Part shown: in pieces, positions 33,517 through 42,435 of the stretch | How positions within the stretch are numbered: the stretch's first letter is position 1 | How the letters are laid out: the number at the start of each line of letters is the position of its first letter | Source: Streptomyces gelaticus | Lineage (GTDB): Bacteria; Actinomycetota; Actinomycetes; Streptomycetales; Streptomycetaceae | Direction: 5' to 3' | NCBI RefSeq assembly: GCF_014649535.1 | Contig: NZ_BMTF01000030.1 | Location: 1 to 64,000 of the forward strand | Length of the DNA stretch: 64,000 bases | Position numbers and translations under genes: made by a program | The notes under the pieces: model-generated | Databases searched by the model: none | What the model was told of the DNA's origin: nothing | The model's input: the letters and a program-made list of their open reading frames with translations, nothing else

Positions 33517-35268
33517 GTGGGCGACAACGGCGACAACGGCGACAACGGCGACAACGGCGACAGGCGATCCGGCCGCTGCGGGGAGGCGCGCCGTCGGCTG
33601 GGTACGCTGCCGGGCGAACTCCAGGAACGTCTCGACGCCGTGATGCGGGGACCGGCCGAGGCGGCCCTGCTGCTGGACGCGGTCATGTCGGTGGGCAGAG
33701 AGCTCGATCTGCCCCGGGTGCTGCGTCGGATCGTCGAGGCCGCGGTCGTCGTGGTCGATGCCGAGTACGGGGCCCTGGGAGTGGTCGGCGAGGGAACCCG
33801 GCTCGCAGAGTTCCTGCCGGTGGGCGTCACGGCGGAGCAGCGCGAGGCCATCGGCCCCCTGCCGGAGGGGCACGGTATTCTCGGCGAGCTGATCCGACAC
33901 CCGGAGCCGTTGCGGCTGGTGGAACTCTCCGAGCATCCGTCGTCCTACGGGTTTCCGCCGAACCATCCCCCGATGCACTCGTTCCTGGGGGTTCCCATCC
34001 GGGTTCGTGACAAGGTGTTCGGCAATCTGTACCTGACGGAGAAGCGGGGCGGCCGGGTCTTCGACACCGAGGACGAAACCGTGCTGTCGACGCTCGCGGT
34101 GGCGGCGGGAGTGGCCATCGAGAACGCCCGTCTGTACGTGGAGACGCGCGACCGCCAACGCTGGCAGGAAGCCAACAGCGAGATCGTCGCGGCCCTGCTG
34201 AGCGGGGTGGACGAGGCGCGCGTCCTGCGGATGATCGTTGATCACTCCTCGCACATCCTCGCCGCGGATCTCGGTGTGCTGGCACTGCCCGCGGATGGCG
34301 ATCGCCTTCGGGTGGCACAGGCCTCCGGGCTGGACGCCGGGACACATCGCGGTCTGGTCCTGCCGCGGGCGGGATCGTTCGCAGGTGCGGCCCTGGATGC
34401 GGGGGAGCCGATCACGAGCCTCGATGTCGAACACGATCCGAGGATCACCGAGGGCCCGCCGAGGTGGACGGGGCTCGGCCCCGCTGTCGCGGTTCCGATG
34501 GTCACGGGGGAGCGGACCCGGGGGGTGCTGCTGCTGGCCCGGGCCCGGGAGCATCCAGCCTTCACCGATGCGGAGACCGCACCCCTGCTGCTGTTCGCCG
34601 GACAGGCGGCCCTTGCGCTGGAGCTCACCGAACGGCGCGAGTCCGCCGAGCAGATCGCCCTGCTGGAGGAACGCGACCGCATCGCCCGGGATCTGCACGA
34701 CCTGGCCATTCAGAGGCTGTTCGCCACCGGGATGACACTGCAGAGCGTGGTACGGCTCGTGGAACATCCGCAGGCGAGCGAGCGGCTGCTGCGTGCGGTG
34801 GACGATCTGGACGAGACCATCAAGATCATCCGGTCCACCATCTTCGGGCTCCGTGCCACCGGCTCGGGCCGGGCCGGCCAGGGACTGCGAGCGCGGACAG
34901 CGGCCACGGTCGAGCAGGCCTCCCGGACCCTGGGCTTTCAGCCGTCGCTGCGCATGGGAGGGCTGATCGACACGGATGTCCCCGCCGAGACCGCCGAACA
35001 GGTGATCGCGGTGCTCGGCGAGGCGCTGAGCAACGTAGCCCGCCACGCACGGGCGACGGCGGTGGACATCTCGCTGGTGGTGGGAAGGGGCGAGGTGAAT
35101 CTGATCGTGTCCGACAACGGTGTGGGCATGCCCAGCCATGTCGGTTCCCGCAGCGGGCTCGACAACCTCGCACGGCGCGCCGAGAAACTCGGCGGCGGGA
35201 TGAGCGTGGGGGAGTCCGCACAGGGCGGAACCAGGCTGAGCTGGTGGGTGCCGCTGCGACTCTCCTGA
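33517..35268 (+). CDS. osdK: GAF-domain haem sensor histidine kinase (DevS/DosT type)
   Basis: A 583-residue cytoplasmic sensor kinase. After a Gly-Asp-Asn repeat come GAF-A (about residues 45-195), GAF-B (about 215-375), a HisKA_3 dimerisation/phosphoacceptor domain (RDRIARDLHDLAIQRLFATG, His394) and a HATPase (SDNGVGMPS, G1 box). GAF-A has the DevS pattern NHPPMHSFLGVPIRVRDKVF with His150 at the place of the proximal haem ligand (His149 in M. tuberculosis DevS), so oxygen, NO or CO sensing is expected. GTG 33517 has GGAGG upstream; ATG 33478 is a possible longer start. It converges with its response regulator. Confidence 0.9.
   Translation: MGDNGDNGDNGDNGDRRSGRCGEARRRLGTLPGELQERLDAVMRGPAEAALLLDAVMSVGRELDLPRVLRRIVEAAVVVVDAEYGALGVVGEGTRLAEFLPVGVTAEQREAIGPLPEGHGILGELIRHPEPLRLVELSEHPSSYGFPPNHPPMHSFLGVPIRVRDKVFGNLYLTEKRGGRVFDTEDETVLSTLAVAAGVAIENARLYVETRDRQRWQEANSEIVAALLSGVDEARVLRMIVDHSSHILAADLGVLALPADGDRLRVAQASGLDAGTHRGLVLPRAGSFAGAALDAGEPITSLDVEHDPRITEGPPRWTGLGPAVAVPMVTGERTRGVLLLARAREHPAFTDAETAPLLLFAGQAALALELTERRESAEQIALLEERDRIARDLHDLAIQRLFATGMTLQSVVRLVEHPQASERLLRAVDDLDETIKIIRSTIFGLRATGSGRAGQGLRARTAATVEQASRTLGFQPSLRMGGLIDTDVPAETAEQVIAVLGEALSNVARHARATAVDISLVVGRGEVNLIVSDNGVGMPSHVGSRSGLDNLARRAEKLGGGMSVGESAQGGTRLSWWVPLRLS
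33520..33562 (+). repeat. 9-base tandem repeat at the kinase N-terminus
   Basis: Four perfect copies of GGCGACAAC (33520-33555) and a partial fifth encode repeated Gly-Asp-Asn at the start of the sensor kinase. Such a repeat can change copy number by slippage in steps of three codons without shifting frame. Confidence 0.85.
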
Positions 35269-35300
35269 TGCCGCGCGGGGTGCCTGGCACAACCGTACGG

Positions 35301-36011
35301 TCAGATCCGATGGCGCCCGGCACCGGGCGGGGCGGCCTCGGTGGCGTGCGCGGCGATCACGGCCGCCTGGATGCGGCGCTCGACACCGAGCTTGGCCAGC
35401 AGACGGGAGATGTGGTTCTTGACCGTCTTCTCCGACAGGTAGAGGCGCTTGCCGATCTGGCTGTTGGTGAGTCCCTCGCCGATCAGCGCGAGGACGTCCT
35501 TCTCCCTCGCGGACAGCCCCGCCAGCGCGTCGTCCTCCTCGGAGCCGGTGCCGGATTCCTCCTCGCGCAGACTGCTCATCAGCCGTGCAGTCGTCGACGG
35601 GTCGAGGGTCGAGCGCCCGGAGGCCAGGGTGCGGACGGCGGTGACGAGGTCCGAGCCCTTGATCTCCTTCAGCACGTAGCCGGCCGCGCCGGCCATGATG
35701 GCATCGAGCAGTGCTTCGTCGTCGTCGAACGAGGTGAGCATCAGGCAGGCCAGGCCGGGCATCCGTGAGCGCAGCTCACGGCAGACCGTGATCCCGTCGC
35801 CGTCCGGCAGCCGCACATCGAGAATCGCCACATCGGGGCGGAGAGCCGGGCCGCGGGCCAGTGCGTGGTCGGCCGTGCCGGCGTCGCCGACGACTTCGAT
35901 GTCGGGTTCCGAGTCGAGCAGATCCTGTACACCGCGCCTGACCACCTCGTGGTCGTCCAGCAGGAACACACGGATCGGTTTCTGCGCCGAGAACCCCGTG
36001 TCGTCGCTCAT
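35301..36011 (-). CDS. osdR: NarL/LuxR-type response regulator (DevR/DosR type)
   Basis: A 236-residue two-component regulator and the evident partner of the convergent haem kinase. The receiver domain has the acidic pair at Asp19-Asp20, phosphoacceptor Asp65 in ILDVRLPDGDG, and the conserved Lys in GYVLKEIKG; a linker leads to a LuxR HTH (SAREKDVLALIGEGLTNSQI, KTVKNHISRLLAKLGV, about residues 165-225). In M. tuberculosis and S. coelicolor such regulators switch on hypoxia/dormancy genes, including USPs like those here. Confidence 0.93.
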   Translation of the reverse strand: MSDDTGFSAQKPIRVFLLDDHEVVRRGVQDLLDSEPDIEVVGDAGTADHALARGPALRPDVAILDVRLPDGDGITVCRELRSRMPGLACLMLTSFDDDEALLDAIMAGAAGYVLKEIKGSDLVTAVRTLASGRSTLDPSTTARLMSSLREEESGTGSEEDDALAGLSAREKDVLALIGEGLTNSQIGKRLYLSEKTVKNHISRLLAKLGVERRIQAAVIAAHATEAAPPGAGRHRI

Positions 36012-36085
36012 GGTGGCCCTCCTCGGCTTCAGGGATTGCGCAGTCCCGCTCCGTCATCGTGAGCTCGTACCAGCGGAACACACCA

Positions 36086-36100
36086 GGGTCGACCGGTCCC
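36086..36100. promoter_or_regulatory. Candidate response-regulator box upstream of osdR
   Basis: GGGTCGACCGGTCCC, an imperfect inverted repeat 75-89 bases before the osdR start. A second partial dyad, GGGATTGCGCAGTCCC (36032-36047), lies 21-36 bases before the start and resembles the GGGACT...AGTCCC core of DosR sites with a longer spacer. Either could be autoregulatory. High GC makes chance matches likely. Confidence 0.3.
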
Positions 36101-36114
36101 GTTCGCCGGTCCGT

Positions 36115-36576
36115 TCAGGCCTCAGGAGCCTCGGCCCGGGGGCCGTACAGCTGCAGCAGCCGTTGCCGTGTTCCGTGCAGGCGTTCCGCCACGGTCTCGG
36201 CGACGAACCTGTACACCGCCCGGCCGAGCACGGCATCGGCATCGCACAGCGAACGGACGGCGGCGGCATCGAATTCCACGGCCCGACCCGCCTGGATCAC
36301 ATGCGCCCCCAGATGCCAGACGTGCGGGGGGAACAGCCAGGACCATCCCAGCAGTTCGTCCCGGCCCAATGTCTCGACGACCGCCGCACGACGGCCGGGC
36401 ACATGGAGGTCGACCTCGACCTGTCCGGAGCGGATGACCCAGAAACGGTCGGCCCTTCTGCCTTCCTCGAAGAGCCGCGCGTCGAGGACCAGCGGTACTT
36501 CGCGGGCCGCCTCGTCGAGCAGGCGGGCCCGGCTCTCGGGCGGGATCGCGTCGAGCAGACACCTGGCCGTTGACAT
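36115..36576 (-). CDS. Stand-alone cyclic-nucleotide-binding (Crp-like) protein, no DNA-binding domain
   Basis: A 153-residue protein with only the Crp/Fnr sensory beta-barrel: LFEEGRRADRFWVIRSGQVE (residues about 36-55), GRDELLGWSWLFPPHVWHLG (about 72-91) and a C-helix ending TRQRLLQLYGP. The usual helix-turn-helix (another 70-80 residues) is absent and no frameshift is seen. It is a close paralogue of the 48.4 kb gene, sharing the unusual W-LF-P--WHLGA motif. Ligand unknown. Start ATG 36576 after GGAGGTTCC. Confidence 0.85.
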   Translation of the reverse strand: MSTARCLLDAIPPESRARLLDEAAREVPLVLDARLFEEGRRADRFWVIRSGQVEVDLHVPGRRAAVVETLGRDELLGWSWLFPPHVWHLGAHVIQAGRAVEFDAAAVRSLCDADAVLGRAVYRFVAETVAERLHGTRQRLLQLYGPRAEAPEA

Positions 36577-36815
36577 GGAACCTCCGTTCCCGGCCGACGG
36601 CGTGTACCGCCCGCCCGTTCCGAACGATATGCGTGCTTGCGCAGGCACGCTCGGCCACGCGGTGCGAGGTGTCGTCCTCCACCGGTCCTTCGTGGTCATC
36701 CGGGCCGGTCAGCGGGCCGGCCGCTGTTCTGCGTGCCCCGTCCACTCCATCGTGTGGCGCCCGGGGCACATGGTGCTTGAGCCGACCGGCCCGGTTCCGC
36801 GACCCGGTCAGCCCA

Positions 36816-36935
36816 TACGTGATCGTCATCGGATCCTGCCGGGGTTCGCACCCCATCGGCTCTCCGCCGGACCATGTGACGCATGCGGTCCTGCACCACG
36901 CGCACTGCCCGGTCCTCCGCGTACCCCGTCCTTGA
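36816..36935 (+). pseudogene. 3' relic of a universal stress protein gene
   Basis: The plus strand reads YVIVIGSCRGSHPIGSPPDH then VTHAVLHHAHCPVLRVPRP to TGA 36933-36935, corresponding to the last 40 residues of a Usp domain (VVVGSRG...HAVLHHAHCPV). Upstream sequence in this frame is not Usp-like and has no start or ATP site. It lies in the otherwise gene-free 36577-36967 interval, whose remaining DNA presumably contains the promoter of the cNMP-binding gene. Confidence 0.6.
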
Positions 36936-36967
36936 TTCCTCGGGCAGAGGGAGGACCGGTGCCGCGT

Positions 36968-37864
36968 TCAGGAGTTCGGCGGGCGGGTGTCCGGGACGAC
37001 GGCGACGGGGCAGGACGCGTAGTGCAACACCGCGTGGCCCACCGGACCGAGGTGCGGAGCATGGTGCCCACCGGCACGGCGCGCGCCGACGACCAGGAGC
37101 TCCGCGTCCCGGGCCTCCTCGATGAGTACCTGGTGCACGGATCCCTGCAGCACGGAACGGTGGACATCGGCTTCGGCCCCGGTCCGTTCCAGTACGGCCA
37201 GGACGTCTTCGAGATGATCCTCGGCCTGCTGACGGTGTGCGGACGCCGGGGAACCGGCGAGCAGCGGATGATCCGTGGTTTCGTGGGCGGGGCAGCGCCA
37301 GGCACGTACGGCGGTCAGCTCGCCGTGGCGTGACACCGCCTGGGCGAGTGCGAAACGGGCGGCCGCAGACGGTCCTGCGGCGTCGCCGATTCCGACGACG
37401 ACGCGGCCCGGTCTCGGCTGAGCGTCGGGTGCGGCCGTCGGGATCACGACAACCGGACAGTGGGACCGGCCCGCGACGGCGAGACTCACGGACCCCAGGA
37501 GCATGCGGGCGATCCGGCCGCGGCCACGCGAGCCGAGGATGACCAGGGCTGCCTCATGGCTCTCGCGCACCAGCGCGTTCACCGGATCCTCGGGCTGTAC
37601 GTCGGCGATCACCTTCATCTCCGCGTGGAGGCGGCGCACACGTTCCTGCGCGGACGCGACGAGGTGCTCGGCGAGGATCTGTTCGGCCGGACGCCCGGTG
37701 TCGAAGGTGGGACGTATGCCTTCGTAGTGCTCCCACAACGACGCATGGACGACGCGCAGGGGAAGCCGTGAGCGCGCCGCTTCCGCCGCGGCCCAGTCCA
37801 GGGCCCGGAGACTGCCCTCCGACCCGTCCACTCCGACGACTATCGGGAACTGCATGGCTCCCAC
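36968..37864 (-). CDS. Universal stress protein, two Usp domains
   Basis: A 298-residue tandem Usp protein (domains about 5-150 and 160-295). Each has the family start, PIVVGVDGSEGSLRALDWA and VVVGIGDAAGPSAAARFAL, and ATP-type nucleotide loops (ILGSRGRGRIARMLLGSVS in domain 1; VVGARRAGGHHAPHLGPVG in domain 2). Relatives are members of the DosR dormancy regulon in mycobacteria. GTG 37864 has AGGA six bases upstream; ATG 37855 is an alternative. It is 53 bases downstream of the CBS gene and may form an operon with it. Confidence 0.92.
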   Translation of the reverse strand: MGAMQFPIVVGVDGSEGSLRALDWAAAEAARSRLPLRVVHASLWEHYEGIRPTFDTGRPAEQILAEHLVASAQERVRRLHAEMKVIADVQPEDPVNALVRESHEAALVILGSRGRGRIARMLLGSVSLAVAGRSHCPVVVIPTAAPDAQPRPGRVVVGIGDAAGPSAAARFALAQAVSRHGELTAVRAWRCPAHETTDHPLLAGSPASAHRQQAEDHLEDVLAVLERTGAEADVHRSVLQGSVHQVLIEEARDAELLVVGARRAGGHHAPHLGPVGHAVLHYASCPVAVVPDTRPPNS

Positions 37865-37917
37865 CGCCTTTCCTGCTCGGACGGCCGCCTGCTGCGATGT
37901 ATGCGGTCACGGTTCGC

Positions 37918-38565
37918 TCAGGGCTGTCCTTCGAGCCGGCAGTCCACGCCGACGACGCCCTCCACGGATTGAGCGAGGCGGGCGGCGACGGGAATGAGGC
38001 CGGCGTCGGGGACGCGACCGGTGAGCGTGGCCATACCCCGGGTGACGCCGACCCGCACGTCCCGGTGCGAGTCGGGGAACAGGCGGTCGACGGCCTCGCG
38101 GCGTATCTCGGCGGCGAGGTCGTCGTCGGGGCGCAGGAAGATCTTGAGGAGATCGGCGCGGCTGACGATGCCCCTGAGCCTGCCGTCGGCGTCGACGACC
38201 GGCAGGCGCTTGATACGCCGTTCGGCCATGAGCCGGGCGGCCTGCGGGAGGGACGCGCCGGGCTCGATCGTGACGGCCGGGCGCGTCATCAGCTCCTCGG
38301 CCCGGACCGATCCGGCCTTGGCCGTGTCGCCGAGGCGGCGCATGTGGTTGATCATGCCGAGCCGGCGGTCGTGAAACTCCTCCTTGGGGAGCAGGTCGGC
38401 TTCGGAGACGACGCCGACGACTGTCCCCTCGTCCTCGACGACAGGTACGGCGGTGACCTTCCACCGCTCCATGGCGTCGGTGATCTCCTTGAATTCCGTG
38501 TCCGGAGTGACGGTGACGACGGTCTCCGTCATGACGTCGTTGACGGTGTACCGGGTGGAGGTCAT
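37918..38565 (-). CDS. CBS-CBS-BON domain protein (paralogue A)
   Basis: A 215-residue protein with two CBS motifs (about residues 8-65 and 92-148; TAVPVVEDEGTVVGVVSEAD and RLPVVDADGRLRGIVSRADL) and a BON domain (about 150-212; RVGVTRGMATLTGRVPDAGL). CBS pairs bind adenosine nucleotides, as in mycobacterial hypoxic response protein 1; BON domains bind membranes or lipids or mediate assembly. It is the closest homologue here of the 47.7 kb copy, both having VVSEADLLPKEEF. ATG 38565 has GAACC-purine leader; probably co-transcribed with the downstream USP. Confidence 0.9.
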   Translation of the reverse strand: MTSTRYTVNDVMTETVVTVTPDTEFKEITDAMERWKVTAVPVVEDEGTVVGVVSEADLLPKEEFHDRRLGMINHMRRLGDTAKAGSVRAEELMTRPAVTIEPGASLPQAARLMAERRIKRLPVVDADGRLRGIVSRADLLKIFLRPDDDLAAEIRREAVDRLFPDSHRDVRVGVTRGMATLTGRVPDAGLIPVAARLAQSVEGVVGVDCRLEGQP

Positions 38566-38886
38566 GGCAGGTTCCTCGATGAGCACGGGCGAGCGGCCGA
38601 TCGCCGCCGTGGGCGAACAGGGACGGACGGGTCCGACGGGGCCGCGGCGTCGGACCTGCGACGGGCGAGGACCCCGCGGCACGCACGGTGTGCCCCCCGT
38701 CCTTCATGCACAGCCTCGTACCGGCGGCAACGTGCCGGCAGCGTCTTCACCCTCACATCCCCGTGACCGGGACGGGAGGGGCCCGAAAGGTCCGGGCGGG
38801 GACCGACCGGCCCATGCGGATCGGGCCCGCGCCGGGTCAGCCTGGGGGAGAACCTCACCGGGGGACACAGGAAGAGGGGCGGCATC
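38566..38886. promoter_or_regulatory. Divergent regulatory region, CBS protein A / alcohol dehydrogenase
   Basis: 321 bases without a gene, feeding two outward units. It contains GGGACCGACCGGCCC (38799-38813) and GGGCCCGAAAGGTCC (38779-38793), two GGGNC...GNCCC-like dyads 74-108 bases before the dehydrogenase start. They are candidate OsdR sites by analogy with DosR boxes but not demonstrably above chance. Confidence 0.4.
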
Positions 38887-39960
38887 GTGAAGGCACTCGT
38901 TTTCCAGGGTCCGGGACGGATTGCGTGGCGGGACGTTCCCGACCCCGTGGTCAAGGACGCCGACGATGCGGTGATCCGCGTCGACGCCGTCACCATCTGC
39001 GGAACCGACCTGCACATCATCGAGGGAGATGTGCCCGAAGTGACTCCCGGCCGGGTGCTGGGGCACGAAGCCGTCGGCACGGTGGTCGAGGCCGGGGCCG
39101 GCGTCCGTACGGTCCGGCCCGGTGATCGTGTCCTGGTCTCGTGCATATCCGCGTGCGGCCGGTGCCGTTTCTGCCGTGACGGCCGCTACGGGCAGTGCCG
39201 GGGCGGGGGCGGCTGGGTGCTCGGACACACCGTCGACGGCACCCAGGCCGAATACGTACGGGTACCCTTCGCGGACCTGTCCGTGCACCCTTTGCCGGCC
39301 CCGGTCGACAGCCATGACGGCGTACTGCTCGCCGACATCTTCCCGACCGCCTACGAGGTCGGGGTACTGAACGGCGGCGTACGGCCCGGAGACACCGTCG
39401 TCGTGGTCGGGGCAGGCCCCATCGGACTCGCCGCCATCATCGGCGCCGGCCTCTACAGCCCCGGGAGAACCATCGCCGTCGACCTCGTCGAATCCCGGCT
39501 GGCCACCGCACGCTCCCTGGGCGCGGATGCGACGGCGGGCGCGGCCGAGGAACCCGGACAACTCGTCGACGACCTCACCGAGGGGCTCGGCGCCGATGTC
39601 GTCATCGAAGCCGTCGGCGTTCCCGAGGCCTTCGAGATGTGCACCCGGATGGTCCGGCCCGGAGGCCGCGTCGCGAACATCGGCGTCCACGGCAGGCCGG
39701 CGACGCTCCACCTCGAAGATCTGTGGATCAAGGACATCACCATCACCACGGGACTGGTCGACACGTACTCCACGCCCATGCTGCTGCGCATGCTGGCCGC
39801 CGGGCGGCTTCCTTCGTCCTCGCTGATCACCCACCGTTTCGAGCTCGGGCAGATGGAGGAGGCCTATGACGTGTTCTCCCGTGCCGCGGACACCGGTGCG
39901 CTCAAGGTGGTGCTGGGAGGACCGCAGCACACCGAGATCATCGCCCCGGCCCAAGCATGA
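38887..39960 (+). CDS. Zinc-dependent medium-chain alcohol dehydrogenase
   Basis: A 357-residue MDR-family dehydrogenase. Catalytic zinc ligands are in TICGTDLH (Cys38) and GHEAVG (His about 60); the structural zinc is held by CGRCRFCRDGRYGQC; the NAD site is VVGAGPIGLAAII near residue 178. The arrangement resembles Sorbitol/threonine-type dehydrogenases and class III-like alcohol dehydrogenases. In a hypoxia block it may reoxidise NADH by reducing aldehydes; the substrate is not known. Its last codons overlap the GH65 start by four bases (ATGA), coupling the two. Confidence 0.93.
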   Translation: MKALVFQGPGRIAWRDVPDPVVKDADDAVIRVDAVTICGTDLHIIEGDVPEVTPGRVLGHEAVGTVVEAGAGVRTVRPGDRVLVSCISACGRCRFCRDGRYGQCRGGGGWVLGHTVDGTQAEYVRVPFADLSVHPLPAPVDSHDGVLLADIFPTAYEVGVLNGGVRPGDTVVVVGAGPIGLAAIIGAGLYSPGRTIAVDLVESRLATARSLGADATAGAAEEPGQLVDDLTEGLGADVVIEAVGVPEAFEMCTRMVRPGGRVANIGVHGRPATLHLEDLWIKDITITTGLVDTYSTPMLLRMLAAGRLPSSSLITHRFELGQMEEAYDVFSRAADTGALKVVLGGPQHTEIIAPAQA

Positions 39961-42359
39961 GCACAGCATGCGTGTGGAACTTCACCGGCTACGACCCCAA
40001 GGCGGAGCGGACGGTAGAAGCCCTGTGCACGCTCGGCAACGGCAGATTCGCCACCAGGGGCGCCGCGTCCGAGTCACCGGCTGACGCCGTCCACTCTCCC
40101 GGCACCTACGCGGCCGGGTGCTACGACCGCCTCTTCTCGGAGGTCGCGGGAGAACGGGTCGGCAACGAGGACATGGTCAACCTGCCCGACTGGACGCGCC
40201 TGCGCTACCGCTGCCTGCCGGACGACGGACCGGCGGGGGAATGGCTCACCACCGACGACCCGAGTCTGCGGCGCCACAAGGTCTCGCTCGATCTGCGCGG
40301 CGGTGTGCTCACCCGCCACCTGCTCTTCCAGGACGGCCACGGCCGCCGGCTCGGTGTCACCCACACCAGACTCGTCCACATGGGTGACCCGTATCTCGCC
40401 GCCCAGAGAACCGCCTTCCACGGCTACGGCTGGAGCGGCACCGTCGAGGTCGAGTCCGTCATCGACGGTGACGTCACCAACAGCGGTGTCGAGCGGTACC
40501 GGGGGTTCGACGGACGTCATCTCACCGGCCACCGCGCCGGAGTCGAAGCGGACGGCGTGGCCTGGCTGTCCTGTCGGACCCGGTCGTCCCGGACCCGGAT
40601 CGCCGTCGCCGTGCGAACGTTGTCGCGGCCCCTCGTCGCGGTGGCATCGAGCTGCACCGGAACCGGAACGGTCCAGAGATTCAGGCTGCCGGTCTCCCGC
40701 GGGCGTTCTGCCACCGTGGTGAAGTGCGCCGCGTTGTACACATCGCTGGACCGCCCCTCGGGCGACCCCCTCCCACTCGCCGTCGGGCGCGCGTTGCACG
40801 CGGCGGCGTTCGAGGCACTACTGGCCTCCCACCGTGCCGCCTGGGAACGCCTGTGGAGCCAGGGCGAACTGCGGGTACCCGGTGAATCGGGACGTATCCT
40901 CCGGCTCCACCTCTTCCATGTCCTGCAGACTCTGTCCCCGCACACGGCCGAGCTGGACGTCGGAGTGCCCGCCAGGGGACTGCACGGCGAGGCGTACCGG
41001 GGGCATGTCTTCTGGGACGAGTTGTTCGTACTGCCCTGCATCACCCTGCACTTCCCCGAAGTGGCACGGGGACTCCTGATGTACCGGCACCGCCGCCTGC
41101 CCGCGGCCCGTGACGCGGCCCGCCGGGCGGGTCTGCGAGGGGCGATGTTCCCCTGGCAGAGCGGCAGTTCGGGCGACGAGGAGACGCAGGCCCTGCATCT
41201 CAACCCCCGCTCGGGCCGCTGGCTTCCCGACCACTCGCACCTGCAGCGCCACGTCGGATCGGCCATCGCCTGGAACGTGTGGCGGTACGGGCGGAGCACC
41301 GGCGACACCGGATTCGTCGAAGGGCCCGGGGCGGAGCTGCTGCTCGGCATCGCCGGCTACTGGGGCAGCGTGGCCACGTACGACGCCGGTCGCGAGCGCT
41401 ACCGCATCCGCGGTGTGGTGGGCCCGGACGAGTACCACGACGCCTACCCCGGGGCCTCGGTTCCCGGGATCGACGACAACGCGTACACCAATGTGACCGC
41501 GGCCTGGGTGCTCGCACGCGCACTGGAGGTGTTCGGCGGGCTCCCCGAGGCCCGTCGACGGGAGCTGGCCGAGCAACTCGGCCTGGACGACGGGACGCTG
41601 AACCTCTGGGAGGACATCTCCCGTCGACTGTACGTGCCGTTCCACGGCGGTGTCATCGGCCAGTTCGAGGGCTACGGCGAGCTGGCCGAACTGGACTGGG
41701 ACGCCTACCGCTCCCGTTACTGCGACATCCGTCGGCTCGACCGGATCCTGGAGTCCGAGGGGGACACGGTCAATCGCTATCAGGCGTCCAAGCAGGCCGA
41801 CACACTCATGCTCGGCTATCTCTTCCGCCCGGCCGAGTTGCGGTCCCTGTTCGACCGTCTCGGATACCGGCTCGACGACGAAGTGTGGCGCGCCACGGTC
41901 GGCTACTACCTGGATCGCACCAGTCATGGTTCGACCCTCAGCAGCCTGGTGCACGGCTGGGTGCTCGCGCGGGAGAGAGGTCCGGACGCCTGGCGGTACT
42001 GCGAGGAAGCCCTGCTCAGCGATGTGGCGGATGTTCAGGGCGGCACCACCGGCGAAGGCATCCACCTCGGTGCCATGGCCGGCACCCTCGATCTCGTCGA
42101 ACGGGGCGTCGCAGGTCTGGAGGCAGGCCCGGACGGGCTCCGTGTCGAGCCCATGCCGCTCAGGGCGTTGCCGCGCTGCACGTTCACGTTCTGTTACCGG
42201 GGACACAGCGGCATCCGTGTTCGGCTGCTGCCGGGCCGACTGGGGATTCGCGTGCCCCGCTCGCGGCCGGCCTCCCCGCTGACCTTGTGCCTGCCCGGCG
42301 AACGGATAGTGACCGTGGCCGCAGGGGAGGAGCGCTGGTTCCGCCTGCCCGTGCGCTGA
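39957..42359 (+). CDS. Glycoside hydrolase family 65 disaccharide phosphorylase
   Basis: An 800-residue GH65 enzyme, a class that phosphorolyses maltose, trehalose, kojibiose or nigerose to glucose plus beta-glucose-1-phosphate. The N-terminal beta-sandwich domain (YDPKAERTVEALCTLGNGRF) is followed by the (alpha/alpha)6 barrel; the general acid is Glu in GVVGPDEYHDAY (about residue 491), with phosphate-site residues around YQASKQADTLML and the DRTSHGSTLSSLVHGW stretch. Phosphorolysis saves ATP compared with hydrolysis and kinase. A decayed HAD (beta-phosphoglucomutase-like) tail lies just downstream. Exact disaccharide unknown. Confidence 0.93.
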   Translation: MSTACVWNFTGYDPKAERTVEALCTLGNGRFATRGAASESPADAVHSPGTYAAGCYDRLFSEVAGERVGNEDMVNLPDWTRLRYRCLPDDGPAGEWLTTDDPSLRRHKVSLDLRGGVLTRHLLFQDGHGRRLGVTHTRLVHMGDPYLAAQRTAFHGYGWSGTVEVESVIDGDVTNSGVERYRGFDGRHLTGHRAGVEADGVAWLSCRTRSSRTRIAVAVRTLSRPLVAVASSCTGTGTVQRFRLPVSRGRSATVVKCAALYTSLDRPSGDPLPLAVGRALHAAAFEALLASHRAAWERLWSQGELRVPGESGRILRLHLFHVLQTLSPHTAELDVGVPARGLHGEAYRGHVFWDELFVLPCITLHFPEVARGLLMYRHRRLPAARDAARRAGLRGAMFPWQSGSSGDEETQALHLNPRSGRWLPDHSHLQRHVGSAIAWNVWRYGRSTGDTGFVEGPGAELLLGIAGYWGSVATYDAGRERYRIRGVVGPDEYHDAYPGASVPGIDDNAYTNVTAAWVLARALEVFGGLPEARRRELAEQLGLDDGTLNLWEDISRRLYVPFHGGVIGQFEGYGELAELDWDAYRSRYCDIRRLDRILESEGDTVNRYQASKQADTLMLGYLFRPAELRSLFDRLGYRLDDEVWRATVGYYLDRTSHGSTLSSLVHGWVLARERGPDAWRYCEEALLSDVADVQGGTTGEGIHLGAMAGTLDLVERGVAGLEAGPDGLRVEPMPLRALPRCTFTFCYRGHSGIRVRLLPGRLGIRVPRSRPASPLTLCLPGERIVTVAAGEERWFRLPVR

Positions 42360-42435
42360 CTTCTCGCGGGGCCGGCGCGGGTCAGCAGGGCCGTCCGGAC
42401 CGCTTGACCGGCCCTTGGCCTTCCCTCGATCGAGC

